Shown in pieces: positions 1 to 6,632 of a stretch of DNA of 64,000 nucleotides; positions within the stretch are counted from its first letter, which is position 1; each line of letters begins with the position of its first letter. Source of the stretch: UBA4416 sp963422675 (GTDB taxonomy: Bacteria; Bacteroidota; Bacteroidia; B-17B0; Aurantibacillaceae). Both the position numbers and the translations under genes were made by a program. A model generated the notes under the pieces. That model searched no databases. It was not told where the DNA came from and saw only the letters and a program-made list of their open reading frames with translations. The stretch lies in NCBI GenBank assembly GCA_963422675.2, contig CAXVYS010000027.1, positions 248,001 through 312,000 on the forward strand. The letters run 5' to 3'.

Positions 1-1027
1 AAACGAACTTAGGGCTTACATTTGCTAATGTGGTGATGTCATTTAATTTTTCTACCTGGCTTTTTAATCTGGCATAAGGAATAAATCCAAAAATATCATC
101 TAATCTACAGATGGTGTATTTTAAAATGCATCTTTCAAATTCATTTGGCACATTAATAGATATGGTAGAGTCGATGTTCGTGATATTACCTGTTACAGCG
201 TAACCCGATTCTAATCTATACGTTTTGTAACCATATGCTTTTAGCTTGTCAACAACTTTATTATCTCGTATTTTATTAAAATCAGGTATCATTGATTTCT
301 CAAGATAGGTCATATTAAGAGTGGATGATAACGATTCGTATGTGTTGTAATAATTAGAAGATGAGCTATCCGCAATATAAAATCCTTTTGATTTTAGAAA
401 GTCTATAAATGGACTATTATCAAATTGATAATAGGTTTTTAAAACAGATTGATTTGCATACCCGTCGAGTACCATAAAATAAATGTTGGGTAATTTACCA
501 CCGACATTCGATGTTGTCAATTTCGGAATGGAAGTATACTTAATCGCTGTACTACTGTAAGAGTTTGAAGTTGTTTTTTTTATAATTATTTTAAATAAAT
601 TAAAACAGATTAAAAAAATCACTAATAGATTAAAAAAATAATTGATACGCTGGCCTACAATAATTTTGTATTTTATAACCCATATCATTGTAATTATAAT
701 AATTACGCAAAGGAATACCAGATAACGATGAATGCTTTTGAAAGGCCAGAATCCTTGATAATACAAGCCCTCAACAAAATCATAAATTACACCATAATTA
801 AATAATATTAAAATAATAGCAGATGTTATAATTCCGGCTTTTGTTTTTTCCCTAACAAAGAAGTAAGAAATTCCATAAATGGCAAGTGAAATTAACGTGC
901 CATAAAAAAGGGTGCGGTATATGATGTGGATTTCCACTAGATCTGTATTATGACCGTAAAGAAATAAAGTCATAAACCAACTGATCAATATGCAATGAAG
1001 AGGGTTTTTTTTAAGAAATGCTATCAT
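1..1027 (-). CDS. Membrane-anchored sulfatase-fold protein, 3' end outside window
   Basis: The reading frame is open from an ATG at 1027 to the window edge, so about 342 N-terminal residues are visible and the C-terminus is missing. The first ~170 residues are strongly hydrophobic with several membrane segments. They are followed by the metal-site signature of the sulfatase/alkaline phosphatase superfamily (PNIYFMVLDGYAN, near residue 180) and by a segment typical of membrane sulfatase-like transferases (YNTYESLSSTLNM). I infer an inner-membrane enzyme with a periplasmic catalytic domain acting on a polysaccharide or lipid headgroup; the substrate cannot be read from sequence. Its ATG overlaps the stop of the upstream methyltransferase as ATGA, so the two are probably translationally coupled. 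Confidence 0.75.
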   Translation of the reverse strand, partial: MIAFLKKNPLHCILISWFMTLFLYGHNTDLVEIHIIYRTLFYGTLISLAIYGISYFFVREKTKAGIITSAIILILFNYGVIYDFVEGLYYQGFWPFKSIHRYLVFLCVIIIITMIWVIKYKIIVGQRINYFFNLLVIFLICFNLFKIIIKKTTSNSYSSTAIKYTSIPKLTTSNVGGKLPNIYFMVLDGYANQSVLKTYYQFDNSPFIDFLKSKGFYIADSSSSNYYNTYESLSSTLNMTYLEKSMIPDFNKIRDNKVVDKLKAYGYKTYRLESGYAVTGNITNIDSTISINVPNEFERCILKYTICRLDDIFGFIPYARLKSQVEKLNDITTLANVSPKFV

Positions 1028-2409
1028 ACTTTAGTCATGAAAAACAATACTCTGTCAGAATCATTTAGTTTTTCAAACGAATTGATCGTGAAATGTTTTT
1101 CAAATTGGTGTTTAAATTCTTCGAGTGTATAATGAGTGAAGATGTCTTTTTTAGTAACGAGTAATTTTTGTGTTTGAGGATCTGTTTTTGGTACAAATTC
1201 AATAATTAAATGGTTAGTTATTGAAGCAAATAACTGTACAATATTCGCAATAGGAATATTATTGCCAATAGCTAAATGATGTATAACCGCTAAAGCTAAT
1301 ACGGTATCATATTTAGTACGATTATAAAAGGAAGCTCTCTCCGTATTTGCCCAACCGATAGCAGGGCTTGGATTTGATAAATCCACTATTAGCGCCGTAA
1401 TATTTTTAATTGATTTTTTTTGAATTATTTTAAATAAATTTTCTATAACCATGTAATCAAAATCTATGGCTATCACTTGTTTGGCGTGTTTTGAAGCAAT
1501 CACCGAAAATTCACCGGTATTACATCCAACATCTAAAATGGTATCCGATTTTATATTGGTTAGAAATTGATTTACTATTTCCTTCTTTTGATCAAATGTT
1601 TTTTCAGAGTAGGAAAATGTGGCATAATAATTTGACCAGGTTGTTTTGGATAATGGTAACTCTAATTTTTCTACACCTGATTTCAGGAAGAGAAGAAACG
1701 CTTCCAGTTTAGATTTAGAAAGAACTATTTTTTTATCCTTAAACGTTTGATTGGAATTATATTTCAATTCCAATTTAGCATGATAATGAATGTGTGTCCA
1801 TACAAAAAAATTGAATCGTGATTTTAACGGCAATATTTTTGCAACCGTGGTTAAAGGTATACCATCAATACTTGACCATGCCAGTTTAACAGCATCAGGA
1901 ATCCCATATTTATACAGTAATAATGGAGCTAAAAAATGTTGACAAAATTGTTTGTATGCTACCCATGGTTTCCCTGGCTCATAGATCTCGAAAGAAGTGG
2001 TATCAATAAATAGAGGTTTTCCGTTTAAAAACTGAACATTATAGGCTGTAGCATCTTTTAGAGTTAAATCCTTTTTTAAGGCTTCTAATTGAATGTCTAA
2101 AGTTAGAATAGCAGCTTGCTTTAATTGAGAAAAACTCCACTCATAAGGATAAGAAATAAAGGGAATGTAATCCGGCTTAATGATTTTATAGATCGATTCC
2201 TTAGTTTCTATTTCTTTTATTTCAGAAGTAATGTCCTTATGAGGAATAAGTTTTTGTTCTTTTATTAATTGTTGCATGAAACCACCATTTTCGAAGGCTT
2301 CAAAATGTGGTTGGTAGGATGTGTAGATTACACGAATAACTTCATTATGATAGTTTAAAATGACAGAATCATTATCTCTGAATGAAGATTCATGCGGTGT
2401 AAATGACAT
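1024..2409 (-). CDS. SAM-dependent methyltransferase with kinase-like N-terminal domain
   Basis: This 461-aa protein has two parts. The C-terminal third carries a class I Rossmann methyltransferase motif I (ILDVGCNTGE, residues 291-300) and a later acidic/IHH region. The N-terminal half contains LKDATAYN (117-124) followed by FID (134-136), spaced like the catalytic loop (D...N) and metal-binding Asp of a protein-kinase-like fold. There is no clear glycine loop and no DFG, so it may be a pseudokinase or small-molecule kinase relative. Bifunctional proteins of this type occur in surface-polysaccharide loci, sometimes labelled NoeA-like. It lies 2 nt after the 49-aa peptide gene and overlaps the sulfatase-fold gene, which suggests one operon modifying an exported glycan. 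The methyl acceptor is unknown. Confidence 0.8.
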   Translation of the reverse strand: MSFTPHESSFRDNDSVILNYHNEVIRVIYTSYQPHFEAFENGGFMQQLIKEQKLIPHKDITSEIKEIETKESIYKIIKPDYIPFISYPYEWSFSQLKQAAILTLDIQLEALKKDLTLKDATAYNVQFLNGKPLFIDTTSFEIYEPGKPWVAYKQFCQHFLAPLLLYKYGIPDAVKLAWSSIDGIPLTTVAKILPLKSRFNFFVWTHIHYHAKLELKYNSNQTFKDKKIVLSKSKLEAFLLFLKSGVEKLELPLSKTTWSNYYATFSYSEKTFDQKKEIVNQFLTNIKSDTILDVGCNTGEFSVIASKHAKQVIAIDFDYMVIENLFKIIQKKSIKNITALIVDLSNPSPAIGWANTERASFYNRTKYDTVLALAVIHHLAIGNNIPIANIVQLFASITNHLIIEFVPKTDPQTQKLLVTKKDIFTHYTLEEFKHQFEKHFTINSFEKLNDSDRVLFFMTKV

Positions 2410-2411
2410 AT

Positions 2412-2561
2412 TTATTCTTTATCTTCTTTTTTCTTAAAAATAGAAAACATTTTTTTGTAACTATTTTTGAAAAACAAGCCAAAAGTAACAATTCCTCCTA
2501 TTACCAGTTGCAATAAAAGACTTCCTGTTCCCGGATCTATATATAAAATATACTGAAGCAT
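2412..2561 (-). CDS. 49-aa membrane peptide with DPGTGS motif
   Basis: This is a short gene of exactly 50 codons including TAA. The product begins MLQYILYIDPGTGSLLLQ, continues as one hydrophobic glycine-containing helix (residues 15-31) and ends in a lysine-rich tail, so it should be a single-pass membrane protein with a cytoplasmic basic C-terminus. The Y-I-D-P-G-T-G-S motif recurs, to my knowledge, in short proteins beside surface-polysaccharide and sulfatase genes. Its function is not established. Only 2 nt separate its stop from the methyltransferase ATG, which makes it the first gene of the visible operon. It is easily missed because of its length. Confidence 0.75.
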   Translation of the reverse strand: MLQYILYIDPGTGSLLLQLVIGGIVTFGLFFKNSYKKMFSIFKKKEDKE

Positions 2562-2758
2562 AAACCGCTAAAGTACTAACTTTTAATGTAAAATTACCAA
2601 AAAAATATGTTCGGAATGATACAATTTCAAGCCCTTTACAGATACCATAACTCCCTATTATATGTAATAGAATAAGTGGCTGGGATTCATATATGTTAAA
2701 TATGTGAAAATCAATTTATTATAATAATGGATAAATCCTTCTTTGAACGACGGCGTTC

Positions 2759-3688
2759 CTACCTTGCAGGTTTTATAAATTCCAAATTTCGTTTAAAGCC
2801 TTTATATTTAGTACGTTTAACGGCACTTCCTTTAAATACTTTCGTAAAAATCTCTTCGCTCAACTCATACCAGTCATCTCTCGAATAATCCAATAAGCCG
2901 TTTGTATTTAAAAATTTTTCTTCTTTGTTAGGAACTGCAAAGCTATTCCACGGGCACACATCCTGGCACACATCACAACCAAATACCCAGTCGTTAAATT
3001 TGTTTTTAAAATCATTAGGAATGCTGTCTTTTAACTCAATGGTAAAATAGCTAATGCATTTGCTGCCATCAACGACATAAGGCTCTGTAATAGCCTGTGT
3101 AGGGCAGGCATCGATACATCGCGTGCAGGTGCCGCAATAATCTTTAATAGGCCCATCGTATTCAAGGCTCAAATCAATAATTAATTCGGCAATAAAAAAG
3201 AAAGACCCCTGTTCTTTATTAATAAGATTTGCATTTTTACCGATCCATCCAAGTCCACCTTTTTTTGCCCAGGCCTTATCCAATACAGGCGCGCTATCTA
3301 CAAAAACCCTCCCGTTCACATCCCCTATTTTTTCTTTCAGGGTGTTTACAAATTCTTTAAGTTTTTCTTTAATCACTTCATGGTAATCCTGCCCGTAAGC
3401 ATATTTCGAAATTTTTGGAGCATCGGGATTTTGATGTTGTGAAGGGAAATAATTATAGAGCAGCGATACAACCGATTTGGCTTCTTCTACCAATAACGTT
3501 GGATCGAGGCGTTTATCAAAATGATTTTCCATATACTCCATTTTGCCATGTTTGTTGGAGTTGAGCCATTTCTCAAGGCGTGGAGCTTCTTCTTCCAGAA
3601 ATTCCGCTTTCGAAATTCCGCAGAAATCAAAGCCCAAACGCTTTGCTTCTTCTTTAATAATGGCAGAATATTTAAAAGCGTTATTCAA
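2759..3688 (-). CDS. queG: Epoxyqueuosine reductase
   Basis: QueG performs the last step of queuosine synthesis, reducing epoxyqueuosine to queuosine in the wobble position of GUN tRNAs, using cobalamin and two 4Fe-4S clusters. All parts are visible: an N-terminal cobalamin-binding region with the conserved Asp in VFVDSAP (D131), and a bacterial ferredoxin-like domain with cysteines C185, C188, C191 and C195 plus C211, C238, C241 and C245 (motifs CGTCTRCIDACP and CDVCQDVCPW). The length of 309 aa is typical of the Bacteroidota form, which lacks the C-terminal HEAT repeats of longer homologues. It is the last gene of the ruvB-side run, 35 nt after the small unknown gene. Confidence 0.95.
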   Translation of the reverse strand: MNNAFKYSAIIKEEAKRLGFDFCGISKAEFLEEEAPRLEKWLNSNKHGKMEYMENHFDKRLDPTLLVEEAKSVVSLLYNYFPSQHQNPDAPKISKYAYGQDYHEVIKEKLKEFVNTLKEKIGDVNGRVFVDSAPVLDKAWAKKGGLGWIGKNANLINKEQGSFFFIAELIIDLSLEYDGPIKDYCGTCTRCIDACPTQAITEPYVVDGSKCISYFTIELKDSIPNDFKNKFNDWVFGCDVCQDVCPWNSFAVPNKEEKFLNTNGLLDYSRDDWYELSEEIFTKVFKGSAVKRTKYKGFKRNLEFIKPAR

Positions 3689-3723
3689 AAGAAAAGGATA
3701 TGGATTTTAAACAGGCCGGGAAA

Positions 3724-4029
3724 TTAGGTGGAAAATTTTTGACGGATCACATTTTTGATAATATCAGTAACAGAATTTCCTGATTCACCGGAGGCCTCTT
3801 TATTTGCAAACACATTTTTTATGATCTTAAAAATGCCGCTTACTGCTCTAAATAAATCTCCGTTTAAAATACCCGTAACTGCTTTTGTAACACCAGTAGT
3901 TACAAGCTCTTCCGGTAAAGTCCGTAGTTTGAGCTTAAGCTCTTCCTCCTGTTTTTTCAAACGTTTTTTTACACGGATCTCTTCCCGTTCCAGATCAGCG
4001 TAACTCTGTATGTTATAATTACTCTTCAT
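3724..4029 (-). CDS. Small conserved protein of unknown function in envelope operon
   Basis: About 101 aa from the ATG at 4029 (product MKSNYNIQSYADLE). An in-frame ATG at 4041 would add four residues and overlap the preceding gene more deeply. Residues ~15-40 are a charged Lys/Glu-rich helix suggestive of a short coiled coil, followed by an amphipathic region and a weakly hydrophobic GIFKIIKNVF segment. No enzyme motif is visible and I do not recognise a named domain. It overlaps the end of the holin-like gene and is followed by queG. The neighbouring YtxH and holin-like proteins suggest it belongs to a small cell-envelope set. Confidence 0.7.
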   Translation of the reverse strand: MKSNYNIQSYADLEREEIRVKKRLKKQEEELKLKLRTLPEELVTTGVTKAVTGILNGDLFRAVSGIFKIIKNVFANKEASGESGNSVTDIIKNVIRQKFST

Positions 4030-4399
4030 CGTTTTCATCAATAGCGTTAGGATCGTTTTCGAAAAATATGTCAGTAACCATATTCATAATTTTACCCGAG
4101 AAATAACTCTTGTAAATAAGAACAAACAAAAGAAATACAACTAAATAAATGCCTGATACCGTAGCAAAACCATAAAAATTACTGTTCATTTTTTCAGCAA
4201 AGAAATAGGCCATCATAAAGCCAATAAACATGAACATGAAAAATAAAAGAACAGCTGCAATAAAAATGAAAATAACTTTACTGGTAATTTTCGCTGTTTT
4301 TTTCGCCGCCTGAATCTTTAATAACAATAACCTGTCGTCGGTATATTTTTTAACTAACCCATAGGTTTCATCAAAGTAACTATCCGTTTCGTTTTCCAT
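4019..4399 (-). CDS. Phage-holin-family-like two-TM membrane protein
   Basis: 126 aa. An N-terminal soluble helix (residues 1-40, YDxxxLLLLKIQAAKK type) is followed by two long hydrophobic helices (about 42-70 and 76-102) and an acidic tail ending DENDEE. This is the layout of the putative Actinobacterial holin-X / DUF1469 (YqjE-like) family, annotated as phage holin family although usually chromosomal and not part of a prophage. No phage genes lie nearby. It sits between a YtxH-like gene and a small unknown gene with little or no spacing. A role in envelope stress or membrane organisation is an inference from family context. Confidence 0.75.
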   Translation of the reverse strand: MENETDSYFDETYGLVKKYTDDRLLLLKIQAAKKTAKITSKVIFIFIAAVLLFFMFMFIGFMMAYFFAEKMNSNFYGFATVSGIYLVVFLLFVLIYKSYFSGKIMNMVTDIFFENDPNAIDENDEE

Positions 4400-4417
4400 A
4401 AAAATAAGTTTAAATCC

Positions 4418-4645
4418 CTAAACGTGTGTAGAAGTGGTATTTCCTTTTTGGGTATTGATAAGCTCTGCCAGCTCACTTTCAAGCTGATGAATTTTTACTT
4501 TAATATCCTCGGCAGTTGAATTCGCTTTTTCTTTGGCACTCTCAACAAACTCTTTGCCCTTATCAGATTCAAGCAATTTTATAACCGCAATGGCTGCGAT
4601 AGCACCAAGTGCAAATGCGCCCAGTAATTTGGAGTTATTTGTCAT
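4418..4645 (-). CDS. YtxH-like small membrane protein
   Basis: From the ATG at 4645 the product is 75 aa: MTNNSKLLG, then a single hydrophobic helix rich in Ala and Gly (GAFALGAIAAIAVIKLLES), then a polar Lys/Glu-rich helix with the GKEFVESAKEK pattern of YtxH-domain proteins. An ATG at 4693 in the same frame would add 16 residues, but a Bacteroidota-type promoter (4666-4694) overlaps that stretch, so the inner start is preferred. Family members are associated with general stress. It is transcribed with the holin-like gene, 18 nt downstream. Confidence 0.75.
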   Translation of the reverse strand: MTNNSKLLGAFALGAIAAIAVIKLLESDKGKEFVESAKEKANSTAEDIKVKIHQLESELAELINTQKGNTTSTHV

Positions 4646-4665
4646 AGTAATGGAATTTAATAATA

Positions 4666-4694
4666 CTAAGGTACGATTAATTTCTATAACCAAA
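4666..4694 (-). promoter_or_regulatory. Predicted promoter of the small envelope operon
   Basis: On the minus strand TTTG (4694-4691) is followed after 17 nt by TACCTTAG (4673-4666), one base off the Bacteroidota -7 consensus TAnnTTTG. It lies about 20 nt before the ATG at 4645 and supports that start for the YtxH-like gene. Confidence 0.45.
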
Positions 4695-4713
4695 TTCAGA
4701 AGCTTTTCGGATT

Positions 4714-5742
4714 CTAATCGTCAAATAAGCCACCGCTTCTTCCCTTGTAAGATCTCCCCAAATGTTTATAGGCTTTTTCGGTAGCTTCCCTACCTCTTGG
4801 TGTACGGGCTAAGTAGCCTTCCTGAATTAAAAAAGGTTCGTACACTTCTTCAATCGTTCCCGATTCTTCCCCAACAGCGGTACTAATAGTGGTGATTCCT
4901 ACGGGGCCACCTTTAAATTTATCGATGATAGCAGATAGAATACGGTGATCCATTTCATCTAATCCGTCCTTATCTACATTCAAGGCTTTTAGGCCATAAG
5001 TAGCAATATCAATGTTAATGGTTCCGTCTCCTTTAATCTGGGCAAAATCCCTTACGCGTCGTAGCAAGGCATTAGCAATCCTTGGTGTTCCACGGCTTCT
5101 ACGGGCAATTTCATATGCCGCTTCCTCCGCAATTTCCACACCTAAAATAGCAGAACTGCGTTGTACAATGCCGGTTAATACTTTACTGTTGTAATAATTT
5201 AAACGGGAAGTAATTCCAAAACGAGCCCTTAATGGAGACGTTAATAAACCGCTTCGTGTAGTAGCACCTACTAAGGTAAAGGGATTTAATTTTATCTGAA
5301 CAGTTCTTGCATTGGGGCCACTGTCAATCATAATGTCAATTTTGTAATCCTCCATCGCAGAATACAAATACTCTTCTACAATGGGGCTCAAACGATGGAT
5401 CTCATCTACAAATAAAACATCAAAAGGTTCCAGGTTGGTTAACAGGCCTGCCAAATCTCCCGGTTTATCAAGTACAGGGCCGCTGGTTACTTTTAAATTA
5501 ACACCAAGATCATTGGAAATAATATGGGCGAGAGTCGTTTTTCCTAATCCCGGGGGGCCATGTAATAATACATGATCCAATGCTTCCTCACGTTGTTTAG
5601 CCGCTAATACAAACACACGTAAATTATCAACTACCGCTTCCTGCCCGCTAAAATCATTAAATTCTATGGGGCGTAAGGCTTTTTCGTAGTCTCTGTCCGT
5701 GTTGGTTTGCTTTTCGTTACTGGCGTCTAAATTCTCATTCAT
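4714..5742 (-). CDS. ruvB: Holliday junction branch-migration ATPase RuvB
   Basis: RuvB is the hexameric AAA+ motor that, with RuvA, drives branch migration of Holliday junctions in recombination repair. The 342-aa length is normal. Walker A is GPPGLGKTT (62-70), Walker B is FVDEIH (111-116), sensor 1 is GATTR (159-163) and the arginine-finger region is LRARFG (171-176). A winged-helix C-terminal domain follows and ends near the GREATEKAYKHLG segment. ruvA and ruvC are not in this window. A good promoter lies just upstream, and a small envelope operon follows after 68 nt. Confidence 0.98.
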   Translation of the reverse strand: MNENLDASNEKQTNTDRDYEKALRPIEFNDFSGQEAVVDNLRVFVLAAKQREEALDHVLLHGPPGLGKTTLAHIISNDLGVNLKVTSGPVLDKPGDLAGLLTNLEPFDVLFVDEIHRLSPIVEEYLYSAMEDYKIDIMIDSGPNARTVQIKLNPFTLVGATTRSGLLTSPLRARFGITSRLNYYNSKVLTGIVQRSSAILGVEIAEEAAYEIARRSRGTPRIANALLRRVRDFAQIKGDGTINIDIATYGLKALNVDKDGLDEMDHRILSAIIDKFKGGPVGITTISTAVGEESGTIEEVYEPFLIQEGYLARTPRGREATEKAYKHLGRSYKGRSGGLFDD

Positions 5743-5755
5743 TACTGTAAAAGTA

Positions 5756-5784
5756 CAAATTTAATAAGTAGAGCCCTGCTACAA
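5756..5784 (-). promoter_or_regulatory. Predicted ruvB promoter
   Basis: A perfect -7 element TAAATTTG (minus strand, 5763-5756) has TTG 18 nt upstream (5784-5782). The G of the -7 box is 13 nt from the ruvB ATG, so the transcript leader would be short. Confidence 0.6.
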
Positions 5785-5878
5785 TTTATAGCATTTGTAT
5801 TCACCCGTTTTGTGGTTTTACCCTAAAATTATCAAAGAAGTGGAGCTGTATTTTTGAAACTCAGAATAGCTTAAATAC

Positions 5879-6547
5879 TTACCAGTAAGCAGGGCCATAC
5901 CTTTTGGTGATCTTTGATTTAGGAGCCACCATAAAAAATATCTGATCAAACCATATCAATAGTTTTGGTGCCACAGTAAAAGAATTTAATTTATCGCCTA
6001 CCTTATTTGTATTCTTTAAAGCAAACCGATAGCCCATATCCAAACCTAAACCACACCATTTAACTACTTTAAACTGTACAGAAATTCCGGGTTCGTATAT
6101 CAGTAAAAAATGTTTATCGGATTTAACCCACACATTATTTTCTTTATGCTGAAACCACGCCAGGCCTGTGCCCACCTGTATTGGAACACTTAATTGCCAG
6201 CGTTTATTTTTGTAGAAAACAAAATCCGCGTAATAACATAAGTAACCAAACTTAAGGTAATTATCTACCAGTAGCTGGTTCCCAAACAAATCGCGTGTTT
6301 TTAATTTATCGCTCACATCACCGTTTAACCAACTATAACCAATACCCACCCTCAGTTTTCTTCTGAAACTTAACCCTAATCTTACCCCCGAAACTTTAGT
6401 GGCTGTGTTACTGAAAAAAGAATAGCGCGATTCTATTCGGGCATCAATACTGGGTCTCGAATGCATAAACACTTTAAAGGTGTCTAAAAACTGAGCCTTA
6501 ACACTAACGCTTAAAAAGAGTATAACTATAACGCTGCAAATTTTCAC
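5879..6547 (-). CDS. Putative outer-membrane beta-barrel protein
   Basis: 222 aa from a GTG start at 6547. The first 18 residues form a clear Sec signal peptide (MKICSVIVILFLSVSVKA), which supports the GTG; the next ATG, about residue 28, would delete it. The mature part alternates aromatic/hydrophobic and polar residues in short strands (for example LRVGIGYSW, LKFGYLCYYADFVFY, GLGLDMGYRFAL), as in small outer-membrane barrels, and ends with an aromatic residue. No named domain is recognised. The -7 promoter box lies only 4 nt before the start codon, so the mRNA is predicted leaderless. It is divergent from recG. Confidence 0.75.
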   Translation of the reverse strand: MKICSVIVILFLSVSVKAQFLDTFKVFMHSRPSIDARIESRYSFFSNTATKVSGVRLGLSFRRKLRVGIGYSWLNGDVSDKLKTRDLFGNQLLVDNYLKFGYLCYYADFVFYKNKRWQLSVPIQVGTGLAWFQHKENNVWVKSDKHFLLIYEPGISVQFKVVKWCGLGLDMGYRFALKNTNKVGDKLNSFTVAPKLLIWFDQIFFMVAPKSKITKRYGPAYW

Positions 6548-6551
6548 TTCA

Positions 6552-6580
6552 CAAAAATAGCTTAGAATAATTGTTTACAA
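6552..6580 (-). promoter_or_regulatory. Predicted leaderless promoter of the 222-aa barrel gene
   Basis: TATTTTTG (minus strand, 6559-6552) with TTG at 6580-6578, spacer 18 nt. Four nucleotides separate the box from the GTG at 6547, so the transcription start should fall at or next to the start codon. Confidence 0.6.
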
Positions 6581-6595
6581 ATCCTCCTGTAAGAA

Positions 6596-6626
6596 TTGTA
6601 TTAACAAGCCGTGTGTAGTAAATTTG
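6596..6626 (+). promoter_or_regulatory. Predicted recG promoter
   Basis: TTG (6596-6598), a 20-nt spacer, then a perfect TAAATTTG (6619-6626). The recG ATG at 6633 is 6 nt beyond the box, giving an essentially leaderless mRNA. The TTG at 6624-6626 is part of the box and can be miscalled as a start codon. Confidence 0.65.
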
Positions 6627-6632
6627 ACCCTC

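Noticed and set aside
3521..3727. Open frames on the strand opposite queG, ruvB, recG, polA and others
   Set aside because: They are shadows of well-supported genes with no independent coding signals.
4019..4399. Holin-like gene considered as a prophage remnant
   Set aside because: The neighbours are chromosomal small envelope genes; no integrase, structural or lysis genes are nearby, and the family is commonly chromosomal.
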